A stretch of DNA of 64,000 bases from Aphidius gifuensis (GCF_014905175.1 NC_057789.1:7192001-7256000); one strand, 5' to 3'; positions 23,101-34,418 are shown, numbered from the stretch's first letter. Numbers and translations: made by a program. The notes: generated by a model from the sequence alone, not told the origin.

Positions 23101-26100
23101 CTCCTTTAATTCCTGAAATATATATATAAAAATAGTTAATGCAACCGGTCAGTCAAAATTTACCCGCGGGAATTGTTTCAAATCTAGAATCACTGGGGTG
23201 TGAAAATAGCCCAATGGGAATCGTAACAAGTGTCTCCGACTATTCTCTTCCCTTAACTCTCACAAGTCACCCCTATTATCATCTGAAATTGTCTCATGTT
23301 TTGGTATATTTTCGGAACCTGAATACTCATAAAATTTAAGAAAATATAAAAAATAATTCAATTTAAAAAATACATACATGTTTTTTATATGGCTATAACA
23401 TTGATATATTACATTTTTAATAGAATAAAATTTAAATATATATACAAATGAATAAAATTAAAATCATACAACATATATTTTTTAAATTAAAATATTCATT
23501 GTATTATTTATTTTCAGGTATCTGACACGCATTTGAGTGTTGAGTTATCTACCTGATCGGTTAGAATCATCACCCTTACTGCCTTTTTCACCCGGCGGTC
23601 CGATCACGTGTCTGCAGCGGCATATCCGATTGATATTCTACATAAATAACACTCAAAAAAATCAGCTTCAACCAGGTCCTCTTTTATAAATTTGTTAAAT
23701 TTATATATATATTTTATTCACTTTCTCTCTTTGAAAATTTATAACTCACAAATAAATAAATCATATAAATATTTCTCATGAATAATAACTAACATGATCA
23801 GTAATCATCAATATTATTCAAAATTTGATGAATAGAGAATCATTATTCAAAATCATTTAACAATTATTATAAATATATTTTTTTTCATACACCTTGATTT
23901 ATCTTTATACTCTTGCGATGACAACAATTTATATAAATAAAAATCAAGGTCATATTCATACGTAATTATAATAATTCATTGGCTGAATGAAAATATATAT
24001 ATATGTATTTTTTTGGGGAAAGATTGTGCCCGTTTGTGTGATATAAGATTGAGGGGTTTGTTAAGGATGAAAGATACAACAAATATACGTTAAAGATAAT
24101 GACTATACACTCACACGTACAAACAATTAAGTTAACGAAAATTCTACTAGGGTAAATTTCAAAGGAATAATAACAATAAAATAAATAACTACAGTAAATT
24201 AATATTTGAAGCACTATATAAAAATAATAATAAAAAAAATAAATATATTGATTTATCTATGTTGTTGAAAATAAAAATTTTTGTCTGTATTATTGAAATT
24301 CAATAGAGATAGAAAAAATAATAATAGTAAACTTCCCAAGATTTGTATTGGGGATGATTTGCTTTACGTTGATCAAGTGTTTGTCTGAGCCACACAAAAG
24401 CCTTTGTACTTGATATATACAATTGTCAAGTATTTACAGTGAATGACACATATATATTTTAATATAAAAAGAAAAAAAAAAAAACAGTAAAAATTACCAT
24501 GTTCACACGGAGCAATCGTGTTTTATTGAAAAAAAAAAAAAAATATTAATTAATACTCCACAATGTAAATTAACATATATGGTAATTTTTAATGATTTTT
24601 TTTTTAATCTTTCAATTTGTTTATACACACATAGTTAAAAAGAAATAGTGCAAAATTATTACAACTCGTTAAATAAACACACACATTAGTCACTAAAATA
24701 CACAAACTAAATTCTACAAATTAATAGTTTTTTTTTTTTTTTGTTATACATTTAAAAATCAAAAATTTCATGTAAATTTTTATTAACAATTAGTGGTATT
24801 ATTAAATTTTATTAATGTCCAAATTTTAAAGTTAAATTTTATTGATTAAATTACGTTTAATAACGTTTTTTTCATTCAAATTTTAGTTAAAGTTTTTAAT
24901 GGATTTTAATGTTTATTGATTTATTGGAAATTGTCTTTTTAAATGTATAAAAAAAAAAAAATGTACAGTTAATAATTTCTATGTTTATATATAGTGATTA
25001 TTATTCTGACATTATTTATTTTTTTTTAATTATTAGAAACAAAATTAATACTTTGTGTACTTACTTTTGTTATTTCGTTAATACTTGGTGAGCTGTTAAA
25101 GTTTTAGACAATATTTTGCATTTTCGTATTACATCATTAATTTTTTTAAAAACTTTCTACATGTTAATTATATAATAGTTATAATATTGTTTTAATAGCC
25201 CGTTGTTTTAGTTTATTTATAATTAATTTTTTTTTTATTTTTCACTGCCACCAACATTTTAGACGTGATTATTGACGATTTTTTTTTTTTTAAATTCTTG
25301 TTATTTGTTCGTTTGATTTTTCTATTTTTGTTCATAATGAGAGAAATATTTTTCAAACATTTTTTTTTTTAAATATTGATTTGTGAAGAGTTTATAAAGT
25401 GTGATGGTTTGAAAACAGCAAAAGTGACTGAGAAAGCCATGCGGATGACAAGCCGAGTGTGCTTAAAGCTTCTATTGATTCGAGGTATTTTTTTTTATAT
25501 TTTATTTTTTTTTATTAAAGATGATACTGAATAGAGGGATTTTTTACCCTGTACAAATTTCATGGTTAGACATTGAGCTGCACTTGTTTTCAAAATTTGA
25601 TATACATAAACACCATAACATATTTATTTTTTCATATAATATGTTATATGGTTATTTAAAAAAATTAAAAAAAAAAAAATTCTTTTTGTTGATATGAAAG
25701 CAGAGATTGTATTTTGCTGCGTGAAGAAATTTTTTGACATGCATGACGGTCATGGTTATATTGAAATAAAAAAATATATATTAAAAAAAAATATATATAA
25801 AACAACAATATCAAATGCTATTTCATTCAACATGCACATTCAAATCTATGCGACAGGCACATCAGCATGCTCTTCAAATCTCGGGACGGGAGAATTTCAG
25901 GATTTGGAATAATCTTCATGCTTTTTTTTTTTTATATCGAGCTTTTACGGGCAGGAATTTTTTTTATCATAAATCGAACGATGTATTTTTCCATTTGATA
26001 AACGTAAATAATTAAAATTAACAATAAATTTTTTAATTGAATCAAATAAAAAATAATAATTATCAAAGATAAAGGTTTGCTATCAATTTTGTTGGGTTGA

Positions 26101-29100
26101 TTGCAAATTGACTATTACTACTGAACAATAAAAAGCAATTTTATATTTTATCATGTCTCTTTATCAGATGGAAAAACAACGTTCGATTAGGGTATTTTTA
26201 AAAATGTTTTTTATTTTTTTCCTTTTGTAACATAATCCATAAATGTTATCTTGTCGATGGATTTTATGGAGGACCTTGTTGAAGCTTACCCTTTTTCCCT
26301 GTTTGCCCCGAGCACCTTTTTCACCGGGCTGGCCAGGTGGACCAGTGGGACCTAGTTCGCCTTTCTCACCCTGAGGTCCTGCGATATATACGTTATTTAC
26401 GTGAAACATCAATTGAATCTCATTTAATCTCTCGCGGTATTTAAAGATTTTTTTAAAAAAGCTTTATCATAATTATTATCATGATTTTTATAATAAAAAT
26501 GGTTTTTTTTTTTGTTTATTTTTTTTTTTAAATATAGACATACGATAATTCAAGTATGATTATAATGACGCATTGAATTTCATGCTGGAAAATTAATGAG
26601 AATTCAAGAGGGGAACACAAAAAAGAAATTGAAATTTGCATTGGGATTTTTCTCTATCATCTCCGAGATCATCTCAATTTTTTTAATATATATTTTTTTT
26701 TATCTTTTTATTCAACGTTTTTTTTTTTTTTATTCACGATTGCAATTATTATTAGCGTTAGTCGGATTCCCCTTGACACAAAAGATTCGGAACAAAGGAC
26801 TCTAAGCCGAATCGATTGACGAGAATAGTTAGAAAAAGACAAACAATGAATTTTGTATATATAAATGTGCGTACCGGCAAACTTGAAAAATTGATATAAA
26901 AAATAAAAATGACATTTTTAGTTTTTGTAAAAACCATTTGAAAAAAAATAAATAAAATTCAAGTACTTGGCATATTGATCTACATGAAAATTCTAAACAA
27001 AAACAAAAAAAAAAAACAGTTACAGACTATTGTATAAAAAAATAAAAAAAACGATATGATTAAAATAAAAAAAGACAAATATAAATGCCGGAGAAATTGT
27101 TTTAGAAAATATGATAAAAAAATAAAATTGATAGACAAGTCCGTTGGGTGCAATTTAAAAGTTACAATTGGAGAAAGTTCTTATTGGCGTTGGAATACGT
27201 GAGTAGAGATGAAAACTACAATAATCATTTTAAACTTTTCTTAACACCTTAAAAATGACTTGGTTAAATATTTTTTTTATTTTAATCTCAATGCCAAAAA
27301 CTAAATGATAAATGATAAAAATAATTATTATTTAAATTGAGTTGAAGCTTGATACAAGAGTTTTTGAAAATGCTGAACATCAAGGATATGGCAGTGAATA
27401 ATCTAAATTATTTTTTATCGACTAAAATATTTTATAAATAATTAAAATGTTTCTTTAATTTTATTTTTTTCAAGTTGTATATACATTCATTACCCTCTGC
27501 TACCATATCCTTAATAATAATGGACATATCATTTGCAGGTCATGTTTGAAGATGACATGACAAAATGATTGATCTAAAAGATATTTGACAGCTGTATCAA
27601 TAATAAAATTATAAAGATAACTAAAAATATATAACTCGTAAAATGAAATCAATAATGTCAAAGTTATTATTATTATTATATAAAAGCATTGTTAAAATAT
27701 TTTTTTCCATTTAAATTTACTTACCAGCGGGTCCTGGTGGACCTGGTGGTCCTTCAAAGTTCCCAAGAGGAATCTGTTTTCCATCTAGTGATGTCGTCAA
27801 GCCTCTGTCACCCTTGTCGCCCTTATCGCCCTGTTGACAGAGACAGTAAATCCCACATGAGTCAATTGAAAAATTATTCTCATGTTAAATATTAATATTG
27901 GGCATGGGCGGGGTAGTAAAAGGGGGTGGTAAAAGCAGTAAGTGAACTCAACAAATATATACAGTTAGAAAAAAAAAAATAAAGAGATAGAAAATTTATT
28001 ATGTTTATGGTATAAAGTAACTGTGAGACAAATGATAATATATTTGATTCTATTTAAAGATTGATTGATGTCACTGAGGACTGTAATAAAACCACGCCCA
28101 AGTATCTCTGTATATATATTTCTATGTTGTGTAAAATGAAAATTCAAAAAGCTATACTCTCCTCCTTTTTTTTTACTTTTAGTCAGTGATGCGACTGAAT
28201 ACATTTTATTTGACAAGAGAGTGAATGTCATGTTAGGGGATATAAATCTTTTTGCCCTCTCTAAATTATTCAATTTAGTTTTTTATTTTTTATATTTTTC
28301 AGTAATAAAAGACATGAAAAGTGGTCCAAAAATTATTATGAAATAGAAGGTAATTGTATTAAAACTTTAATTGTTTTTAATTTAATGATTTATTTTTAAT
28401 AATGTGCTTGAAAAATTTAAAAGTAAATAATAATAAAGAGGAAAAAAAAAATAGAAAAAGCCAAAGAGTCAAAAGGTTTTTTTTCCTGTTAAAATTAAGT
28501 GACAATTTAGTTTCGTTAGTTGTAAGTTAGTTGGGTTATCCTCACACGAAAAAGCTTCCATCACCAGTAAACTCTGAAAAAAATTATAAATAAATATACA
28601 ATTGATTTTTCAAAAACCATAATTTTACATAATTGATTATTTATTTTTTGAAAAACCAAGTATATATTAATGACATCAAGTGTAAACTCACGCGTCGTCC
28701 TGGAAAACCTCGAATACCTCTATGTCCTGGCATTCCCTATGCGACAATAATCGACGAAAAAGAAGAAGAAAAATAATAATTAAAAAAAAATAAAGATATA
28801 TAGATTAAAAATAAATAAATAATAATTTGAAATAAAGATACAAAAATAAGCAATTAGAGAGGGTAGTTTCTTGGAAAAGAAAAAAAACAATATCGTACAA
28901 TTGTTTACAAACAATTATATATTTTTCAAAAAATAAAATATAAATAATTACGTTGAAATTTCTAGATGTCATATTGATTTTTAAATCATCATTATTTTAA
29001 ATGATATAAAAAAAAAAATAATAATAAACTTGATCAATTATTTTTCACGTAAATAAATGAATTAATAAATAATTTTAAAAAAAAAATAAATTGACTCACT

Positions 29101-32100
29101 TTAGGTCCGATTGGTCCGGCTACACCAATAGGTCCAGCAGGTCCAATTGGTCCAGCAACTCCTTTTTCACCTGGTGCACCAATTTCACCTGGTATTCCTT
29201 GTCTTCCATCTTGTCCAGATATACCTTCAACACCTGGTGGTCCTGGAGGTCCTGGTGGTCCTGGTTCACCTGGTTCACCCTATTATTTTTTATTTTAAAA
29301 AAACTTGTATCATTTTTTTTAAATTTATTTTTAACATTAATAAATATTGAAATGAAAATCAAATGCCATTGAAAGTTGTAAGCCTTTGAAGAGCATCAAA
29401 GGTGATCCGCCAATATAAAAAAATATATAAAAATAAAAAAAGCTATAGACTATACAGATTTGACAGAATCCTGAGAGCGACAGATCACCATTTGAGAAGA
29501 TAGAGTATCCATTGTTCAGCTCTAAACCGTCTAGACAGTATATATGACATACGAGTAGAGAAAAATTGGACTCAAATAGTAGTCCACTGATCGATATATT
29601 ACAAGCTATATAAATCGTGCAAAAATAGATATACTACTACTACTATTACTACTACTAAAAAAAAAAAAAATAAACATAAAAATATCAACTGTTTTACAAT
29701 GTACAATCTTTTTTCGTTTGGCTGTATTTTTTTTTTAATAGAGCAACAGATATAAATACATTAACCATTGACTATAAGTATATCATAAATCTATATTTAT
29801 CTATCATAATATACAGTATGTAATAGTTGAAAATAAAAAAAATATTTTCATGCACGATCATGCAGTTAATGTGAATTTTCTATGTTCATATTAAAAGCAA
29901 TAAAATTCACAGTGAAAATATCATAAAAAAAATTTCATATAATTTTGTTATATTTATTTAAGATTACTTTACTTTTTTAAAAAATATTATTCAAGATATA
30001 ATCAAGAAAATTTATTCAAAAATTTTGTATTATTTAGAAGAAAAAATAAAATAATTCAATTATTTATTGATACTTTCACTTGAAATAATATAAAAATTGA
30101 AATGAAATAAAATTTGTAATGTTAATAATATGGATAATAAATTCATCAATTTATATTATTTTGAGTAGATGAATAGATAGGATTTTTATAAAACTTTTGT
30201 ATGAGATAAATTATAATTGAGAGCTTGTTAAATGATAAAAAAAAAAAAAATATTGAATTGAGTAAATGCACTCGGTTGAATAATTATCGTATTTTATGAT
30301 AACTAAATTATTTGATAGTACATCTCAAGTAGTGAAGAGAAAAAAAAAAAAGAAAATGGGTTATTATAGAATGTATAATAAAATCAAAGTTAACTTTGAT
30401 AATGGTTAATATAGAAAAAAGGAAGAAAAAAAAAATTGATAATGAAGAAAGTAATGACAAGTCTTGTCACGTTTCGAGAAGCTTTTCAAGTCCAAGTTGA
30501 CACTTGGAATTCAATGGGATGGGAATGGGACTTACTTTGAGTTGGATGATGGTCTGCGCCGAGATATTATGGCCATGTTCTTGAAGTCCCTAGAAGTAGG
30601 TGGACTAAAGGTGAGAAATCAATTTACTACTACTTGCTAGAAATTTTTTTCCATCAAGAAACATTTGAAATTATTGAAAATTGTATCTAAGAGAATAACT
30701 ATATATTTTTTTTTTTTTCATATTATCAATTTTATAATCAAAAAAATATGAATTATATGAAAGAGAAATGAATAAATTTATTCCAATTTCATTATGGCTA
30801 CTATCAGACCAGAATATACCTAAAAAAAGTAAATTAAAATTAAAAAAATAAAATCAAATTAAAGTTTAAAAAAATAATATATAAAAAATATTTAACACAA
30901 TACATAGTCCTGCATTCCTCAAATAGCAAACAATGCTTTTCTTTTTGAGATTGAATTTTTCATATCTTGATATATTTTTTATGTATATATAAATAAAAAT
31001 AATTAAAGTAATAAAAAAAAGGCAAATTAAAAATACGCAAACGACAATAACATTATGGTACACAGGCAAACTCACATATAAACCTACTTTTGATACAAAA
31101 AAAAAAAAAACCAACAAATATAATAAAACATTCAGAAGATAAAACAAGTAAATACACTTGGTGCTTGCTCTATTGTTACCTTCAATGCAACGATTTCCGC
31201 GTATCCAAGTGTTCCACCACGAAGCGTCGTCACCGACCTCTTTAACCCCAACCCCTGTGCATTGACCCGTAGGCGCAATTGACATTCATTTTATTTATCA
31301 CATTTATATAATTATCAACAATAATTTGTTGTGTGTTTTTTTTTTAATACTAAAATTTCTTTTGTCTATATTTTTAATATATATTTTTTATTATTTCAAT
31401 AAAACAAAGTAACCTTGTAATAACTAAAAAAAAAAAAAAAAATCATTATTTTTTTAAAACCCAGTATTGCATTTAATTTTAATTAACATTGGTTTTTAAA
31501 CAAACAATTAATTCAGTGAGTACATTTATATATTAAAAGCAAAAAATAAAAAAAAAAAAAAAAAAAACCAGGTTACTGCACTTGGAAAATTGATTAATTA
31601 GTGAGACTATAAAAACGAAAAAAAAATAAAAATAAAAATAAAACAACACAGTGAATTGGTGATTAAAAATATCGATTGCAAATTAATGAGTTAAGTACTT
31701 TGTACTAAAAAAAAAAAATCAATAAATAAATATTAATAATGAGCCGTAATAATAGTTATGCAAATTGAGAAAACCAGCAAGTATCATCAATAGTAAATGA
31801 TACTTGATTATCATTATAATCATGATTATTATTGTGGCTTTGTTATTCATCAAATCAACAATATTAATAATCATGAAATACTAAAATATTATACTTGTGA
31901 TTATTATTTTTAATAATTTAAATTTTAATGTCAATATTCTCCAAATTATTTGTGCAAAACAATTTTTTTTAATTTTTAATTATAATGATATTAATATGAT
32001 TCTATTGAATTTGATAATTTAATGTTATATGGCTCGATTTGAATTTTAAAATTAATTTTTCATTTCTATTTATTATACGCGATAATACATATACAATTTA

Positions 32101-34418
32101 TTTGTATATGTATTAGTTGAGGTAAAAGATTACTTTGCTTTTAATTTGACGTTATGTAGTGAACATTAAATGAACACGTAATTGAATAAAATATAATCGG
32201 TGAGCCAGTGTACCGTTCTGCCGTATAGAAGTATTTTTTTTCTGATAGAGTCCCCATTGTTTATGGTAGCTACCTTTACAGCTGAGAAGACATCAAAGCC
32301 TGGACTTCCAAGTTCACCTTTTTGTCCCTTGTCACCAGGTCGTCCCTAATGAAAAATTTAAAAATTTATATTATTTTATTAAGGTGACATTTAACAACAG
32401 ATATATTATTAAATAATTTATATTTACCGGATCCCCCTTGGGTCCATCTAATCCAATAGGTCCCTGTAAAAATAATTATTTATTAATAAATCATTCAATG
32501 GGAAAATAATTTACAGAACGAAAATAGTAAAAGAAAGATTATGAAATGACTATTTAAAAAGTGAATGATAATTAAAAGAAATATTTGGAGTTTAAAAAAT
32601 TTAACAATAAAATACTAAATAAAATAGTTTACTATAAAATCACAAGCCACATTTAATAATTAAAATAAAGTTAAGTATTTCAGATGATTAAATTGTCATA
32701 AAATATATAACTAACTCAACAAAAGTTACTCAAATAAAAACCACACAAATGAATTACAAACTTTTAAAAGTAAAAAATAATTCTTCAAGGTGAAAAATGA
32801 ATAATAAAAAATGATCAAATTATTTAAAACAATTATCTTAATTGTAAATTTTATAAATTAAATTTTCTACATAGAAAATTAAAAGTTTAACAAATGTTGA
32901 ATTTACAAAATTACCTAAAATCTACTTTTGGCTAACCACAAAATTGAATATATATTTGAAACGAGTTGACTGTTAAAATCCAATGAACATTGTATTAATA
33001 CCTCGATTGGTTCAGATAGTTTAGGGTGTTCAAATACCAATGCCAAATTGTTTTTTACAAATACAAATACGACATATATTTGGTGGTTAAATCAAATGAA
33101 AAATACCGAGTAAAGTAAAACTGTATATATTGTTTCTACTATATGTGGGAACCAAGGGAAATAAAATAAAAAAAGAAAAAGAGAGTAAATTCCGTGTTGC
33201 GTGATTTGGTAAGTTCATATGTGTCAGAAAATTACATTAGTGTCTCGTCCATCGCATGCCAACGTCAAAGTTTTTCTATATATATTTCGAATTTTCGATC
33301 CCTGCGATTTACCCTTTTTTTTTGTTTTTCAAATTTTTTATTGGTTTATTTGTTTCGGTGTTAAAAAACGCAGTGTAAAATCAGTAGGCGTTAAAATATT
33401 ATTGCTCGTTTGCTGAGGGATTAAATATTTAAAATTGATTGACAAAAAACATTGAAAATTTTCAGGCTGATTTATATATTGGTCTCTCTTACCATGACAC
33501 CAGTCTCTCCTTTGTCACCTTTGCCACCCTGAAATTTACAGGATTTTATGGATTAAAGGCAGCTCTCGAGAGAACATTTTTATCTGCCTGATATACACAA
33601 TAAATTTGCTAATAATTTATGGCCCAATAAATAAATCTACAGGAGTTAACACCAATATTATATCAGCCGTACATAATTAAATTAAATTAAACATATAGCC
33701 TTTGATGTTTTTGTTTTATAAAACAAAGAAATGTTATGTCACTAGTTGTTGTTATTAACAATAATTAGTATTTAAAATTCACGAGTAATATTTATGATTA
33801 CGATGATGAGCAATGACAATAGATAGACTGAGTTTCCACATATATAATTTTTAATCAATGACTAGTACGTATGACGATGGTATGATATACAAATGTTATA
33901 TATGGAAATAAAATATTGATGAGTATAGTATAGTATATGAAAAAATAAAAATAGAATAAAGGATAGAAAATAAAATCAATAAAATAATACCGGAAAACCA
34001 TTCTTGCCCGGAGTCCCGGCAACACCCTGCAAAAAGGTGTTAAAAAAATCAACTAATTAAAAGGTTTATTAATACATGAAAAAAAAAAATAGTAATACAA
34101 CAAAAAAAAAAAATAATAATAATATACATTTAAGCATTTTGGAATTTTAACATGCAGCAGCATCATGCAAAATTAATTATAGCCATCAAATAATAAAATT
34201 CAACTGGGAATAAGGAAAGCACTCGGGGTTATACAATATCACAAGCATAATTGCTCTTGACACATATTACTCAACAGAGTTTATGTATATAAAAAAAAAA
34301 ATTCCAAGTCGATTTGAGATTGAAAAATCAAAACTTACCGGTGTTCCGGCCTCCCCAGGGTCACCTTTTTTTCCCTTTTTTCCTCTTTTTCCCGGGGGTC
34401 CTGGTTCACCAGGCGGAC
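14031..34418 (-). CDS. Membrane-associated (MACIT-type) collagen chain, 5' end not resolved
   Basis: Twenty-five internal exons plus either of two last exons join in phase on the minus strand and give about 600 residues of Gly-X-Y protein with interruptions. Most exons start with a Gly codon and are multiples of 9 nt. The first located exon begins PPGEPGPPGKRGKKGKKG, like the basic start of COL1 in types XIII, XXIII and XXV. Non-collagenous stretches include GFDVFSAVK, LKRSVTTLRGGTLGYAEIV, LQEHGHNISAQTIIQLK, LTTSLDGKQIPLGNFE and a Cys-x-Cys segment (RICRCRHVIG). The C-terminal domain has two cysteines (DAPCPLGADGLPLAGCGW) and an acidic tail. These chains are usually type II membrane proteins of the cell surface or matrix with a shed ectodomain. 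The cytoplasmic and membrane exons were not found and should lie above 34.4 kb. A collagen is certain; the MACIT class and equivalence to Drosophila CG42342 are likely. Confidence 0.85.
14824..14949 (-). CDS. Collagen gene: proximal alternative last exon (acidic tail A)
   Basis: Acceptor GTTAGCAG, then 42 codons with stop TAA at 14826-14824. The product starts EITTTMSSSSEGPEPAETDY, continues with an acidic Glu/Asp/Tyr run and ends SSSNLAEK. It also joins in phase 0 to the exon at 15207-15073. An AATAAA on minus lies about 110 bp downstream. Confidence 0.8.
   Translation of the reverse strand, partial: EITTTMSSSSEGPEPAETDYEEQEEDYEEEYTDSSSNLAEK
15073..15207 (-). CDS. Collagen exon: end of last triple helix and cysteine domain
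   Basis: 45 codons in phase 0. Starts GKVGKKGRRGDKGSKGDQG, then GLDAPCPLGADGLPLAGCGW and RSPQ. The two cysteines could form a chain-linking or intradomain disulfide. Donor GTATAT, acceptor TTTCAG. Confidence 0.92.
15208..16145. other. Collagen intron with an unexplained GC-richer ORF
   Basis: Mostly AT-rich, but 15745-15900 is less so. On minus it reads DRCRHHSSYNKGSQPLTVYY followed by a Pro/Asn/Leu-rich stretch and FAKGKCFHHLPLQL. No in-phase pair of splice sites was found. Confidence 0.35.
16146..16181 (-). CDS. Collagen exon, 12 residues
   Basis: GSKGDKGAQGEA, four Gly-X-Y triplets, phase 0. Donor GTGAGT, acceptor TTACAG. Confidence 0.9.
16235..16290 (+). repeat. Palindrome next to a tRNA A-box-like sequence (possible SINE fragment)
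   Basis: GCCGGATATCCGGC is a perfect 14 bp palindrome at 16235-16248, followed by TAGCTCAGTCAGAGAGC at 16254-16270, which resembles a tRNA A box. No B box (GGTTCGA) and no tRNA cloverleaf follow, so this is not an intact tRNA gene. A decayed tRNA-derived SINE head is possible. Confidence 0.35.
16702..16728 (-). CDS. Collagen exon, 9 residues
   Basis: GTDGIPGAQ, three Gly-X-Y triplets, phase 0. Donor GTACAA, acceptor TTTCAG. Confidence 0.88.
16797..16850 (-). CDS. Collagen exon, 18 residues
   Basis: GAQGEPGTKGERGDPGLP, six triplets, phase 0. Donor GTAAGT, acceptor TTTTAAG. Confidence 0.92.
16932..16958 (-). CDS. Collagen exon, 9 residues
   Basis: GQPGLDGMK, three triplets, phase 0. Donor GTAAGA, acceptor TTTCAG. 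Confidence 0.9.
16959..21261. other. 4.3 kb collagen intron with GC islands
   Basis: AT-rich with long T runs. Three GC-richer islands stand out: 17050-17240, 19865-19945 and 20680-20770. Each has short open frames, but none splices in phase to the collagen exons. A (CA)n run is at 19222-19242. Confidence 0.5.
19222..19242. repeat. (CA)n microsatellite
   Basis: About ten and a half CA repeats inside the 4.3 kb collagen intron. Confidence 0.9.
21262..21324 (-). CDS. Collagen exon, 21 residues
   Basis: GPMGLRGESGRPGDTGKPG then AM, seven triplets, phase 0. Donor GTAAGA, acceptor TTTCAG. The following intron is 4.3 kb, the largest between located exons. Confidence 0.92.
21636..21680 (-). CDS. 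Collagen exon, 15 residues
   Basis: GEKGTKGDPGPMGLP, five triplets, phase 0. Donor GTAAG, acceptor TTTCAG. Confidence 0.92.
21981..22085 (-). CDS. Collagen exon, 35 residues
   Basis: Starts IMGPPGPPGPAGTPGLQG and ends GHDGAKGEP, phase 0. Donor is the less common GTTAGT; acceptor TTGTAG. Confidence 0.9.
22185..22220 (-). CDS. Collagen gene: non-collagenous exon, 12 residues
   Basis: GDGTFEVNAGEV, phase 0, an interruption of the Gly-X-Y repeat. Donor GTGAGT, acceptor TTTCAG. Confidence 0.85.
22327..22353 (-). CDS. Collagen gene: candidate basic exon, 9 residues
   Basis: RYKKLRRRQ, 27 nt, phase 0 on both sides, donor GTAAGC and acceptor TGTGCAG. Basic clusters of this kind in MACIT collagens are where proprotein convertases shed the ectodomain. 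The very short exon and weak pyrimidine tract leave some doubt. Confidence 0.6.
22717..22761 (-). CDS. Collagen exon, 15 residues
   Basis: GAPGLRGEKGEKGES, five triplets, phase 0. Donor GTGAGT, acceptor TTTTAG. Confidence 0.92.
22840..22929 (-). CDS. Collagen exon, 30 residues
   Basis: Starts GHSGPKGEKGEYGDIG and ends GPPGLPGPP, ten triplets, phase 0. Donor GTATGT, acceptor AAACAG. Confidence 0.93.
23024..23112 (-). CDS. Collagen exon, 29 residues plus split Gly
   Basis: Starts in phase 1 (G/GA) with IKGDSGAQGVPGLDG and ends GIQGPPGLP. Donor GTAAGT, acceptor TTTCAG. The split Gly matches the preceding exon end at 23553. Confidence 0.92.
23553..23637 (-). CDS. Collagen gene: Cys-x-Cys exon leading into a triple helix
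   Basis: Reads NINRICRCRHVIGPPGEKGS and then KGDDSNRS plus one G, phase 0 in and phase 1 out. The paired cysteines next to the start of a collagenous block resemble interchain disulfide sites of MACIT chains. Donor GTAGAT, acceptor TATGTAG. Confidence 0.85.
23638..26289. other. Collagen intron, 2.65 kb
   Basis: AT-rich. A donor-like AAAA/GTAAGT on minus at about 25065 follows a short frame (SPSINEITK), but the implied 28 nt exon would break phase. Nothing else is supported. Confidence 0.45.
26290..26378 (-). CDS. Collagen exon, 29 residues plus split Gly
   Basis: Phase 1 in, phase 0 out. Starts PQGEKGELGPTGPPGQPG and ends GARGKQGKR. Donor GTAAGC, acceptor ATCGCAG. Confidence 0.92.
27725..27830 (-). 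CDS. Collagen exon with non-collagenous interruption, 35 residues plus G
   Basis: Starts GDKGDKGDRG, then LTTSLDGKQIPLGNFE, then GPPGPPGPA plus one G of a split Gly codon. Donor GTAAGT, acceptor AACAG. Confidence 0.92.
28548..28571 (-). CDS. Collagen gene: candidate 8-residue exon
   Basis: FTGDGSFF, 24 nt, the only combination of local splice sites that keeps phase 0 (acceptor TTTCAGAG, donor GTGTGA). The donor is weak, so the exact borders or the exon itself may be wrong. Confidence 0.42.
28692..28736 (-). CDS. Collagen exon, 15 residues
   Basis: GMPGHRGIRGFPGRR, five triplets, phase 0. Donor GTGAGT, acceptor GCATAG. Confidence 0.9.
29100..29279 (-). CDS. Collagen exon, 60 residues (largest helix exon)
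   Basis: Twenty uninterrupted triplets, starting GEPGEPGPPGPPGPPG and ending GPIGVAGPIGPK, phase 0. Donor GTGAGT, acceptor AATAG. Confidence 0.95.
30536..30589 (-). CDS. Collagen gene: non-collagenous exon, 18 residues
   Basis: GLQEHGHNISAQTIIQLK, phase 0 both sides, no Gly repeat after the first residue; NIS is a possible N-glycosylation site. Donor GTAAGT, acceptor TTCTAG. Confidence 0.85.
31180..31254 (-). CDS. Collagen gene: non-collagenous exon, 25 residues, possibly alternative
   Basis: The phase 0 reading is GLGLKRSVTTLRGGTLGYAE then IVALK, with acceptor TGCACAG and donor GTAACA. It fits between the exon ending FDVFSAVK and the one starting GLQEHGHN. The segment is much less AT-rich than its surroundings. 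A longer ORF in another frame covers the same DNA but ends out of phase. The pyrimidine tract is poor, so inclusion may be regulated. Confidence 0.6.
32274..32345 (-). CDS. Collagen exon, 24 residues
   Basis: Starts GRPGDKGQKGELGSPG and leaves the repeat with FDVFSAVK. Phase 0. Donor GTAGCT, acceptor CATTAG. Confidence 0.92.
32428..32463 (-). CDS. Collagen exon, 12 residues
   Basis: GPIGLDGPKGDP, phase 0. Donor GTAAAT, acceptor TTACAG. Confidence 0.92.
33493..33528 (-). CDS. Collagen exon, 12 residues
   Basis: GGKGDKGETGVM, phase 0. Donor GTAAGA, acceptor TTTCAG. Confidence 0.92.
33991..34026 (-). CDS. Collagen exon, 12 residues
   Basis: GVAGTPGKNGFP, phase 0. Donor GTATTA, acceptor TTTGCAG. 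Confidence 0.9.
34339..34418 (-). CDS. Collagen exon: basic start of the first triple helix
   Basis: Phase 1 in (split Gly), phase 0 out. Starts PPGEPGPPGKRGKKGKKG and ends DPGEAGTP. Donor GTAAGT, acceptor TTTTAG. It is the most 5' exon of which I am sure; the previous exon must end with a single G. Confidence 0.93.

Noticed and set aside
25066..25093. Collagen exon SPSINEITK before the Cys-x-Cys exon
   Set aside because: It has a strong donor GTAAGT and reads naturally into the next exon, but the only acceptor gives 28 nt, which breaks the phase of the neighbouring exons.
26164..26412. Independent gene from the collagen-like ORF
   Set aside because: The Gly-X-Y part is bounded by GT-AG sites at 26290 and 26378 and is one exon of the large collagen gene; the rest is intron.
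30866..31285. 139-residue minus ORF as a separate gene
   Set aside because: Its downstream two thirds is translated AT-rich intron. Only 31254-31180 looks coding, and the phase that fits the collagen gene is a different frame.
14031..34418. Fibrillar or basement-membrane (type IV) collagen
   Set aside because: The triple helix is short and interrupted, and there is no fibrillar C-propeptide or type IV NC1 domain; the C-terminus is a short cysteine and acidic tail.
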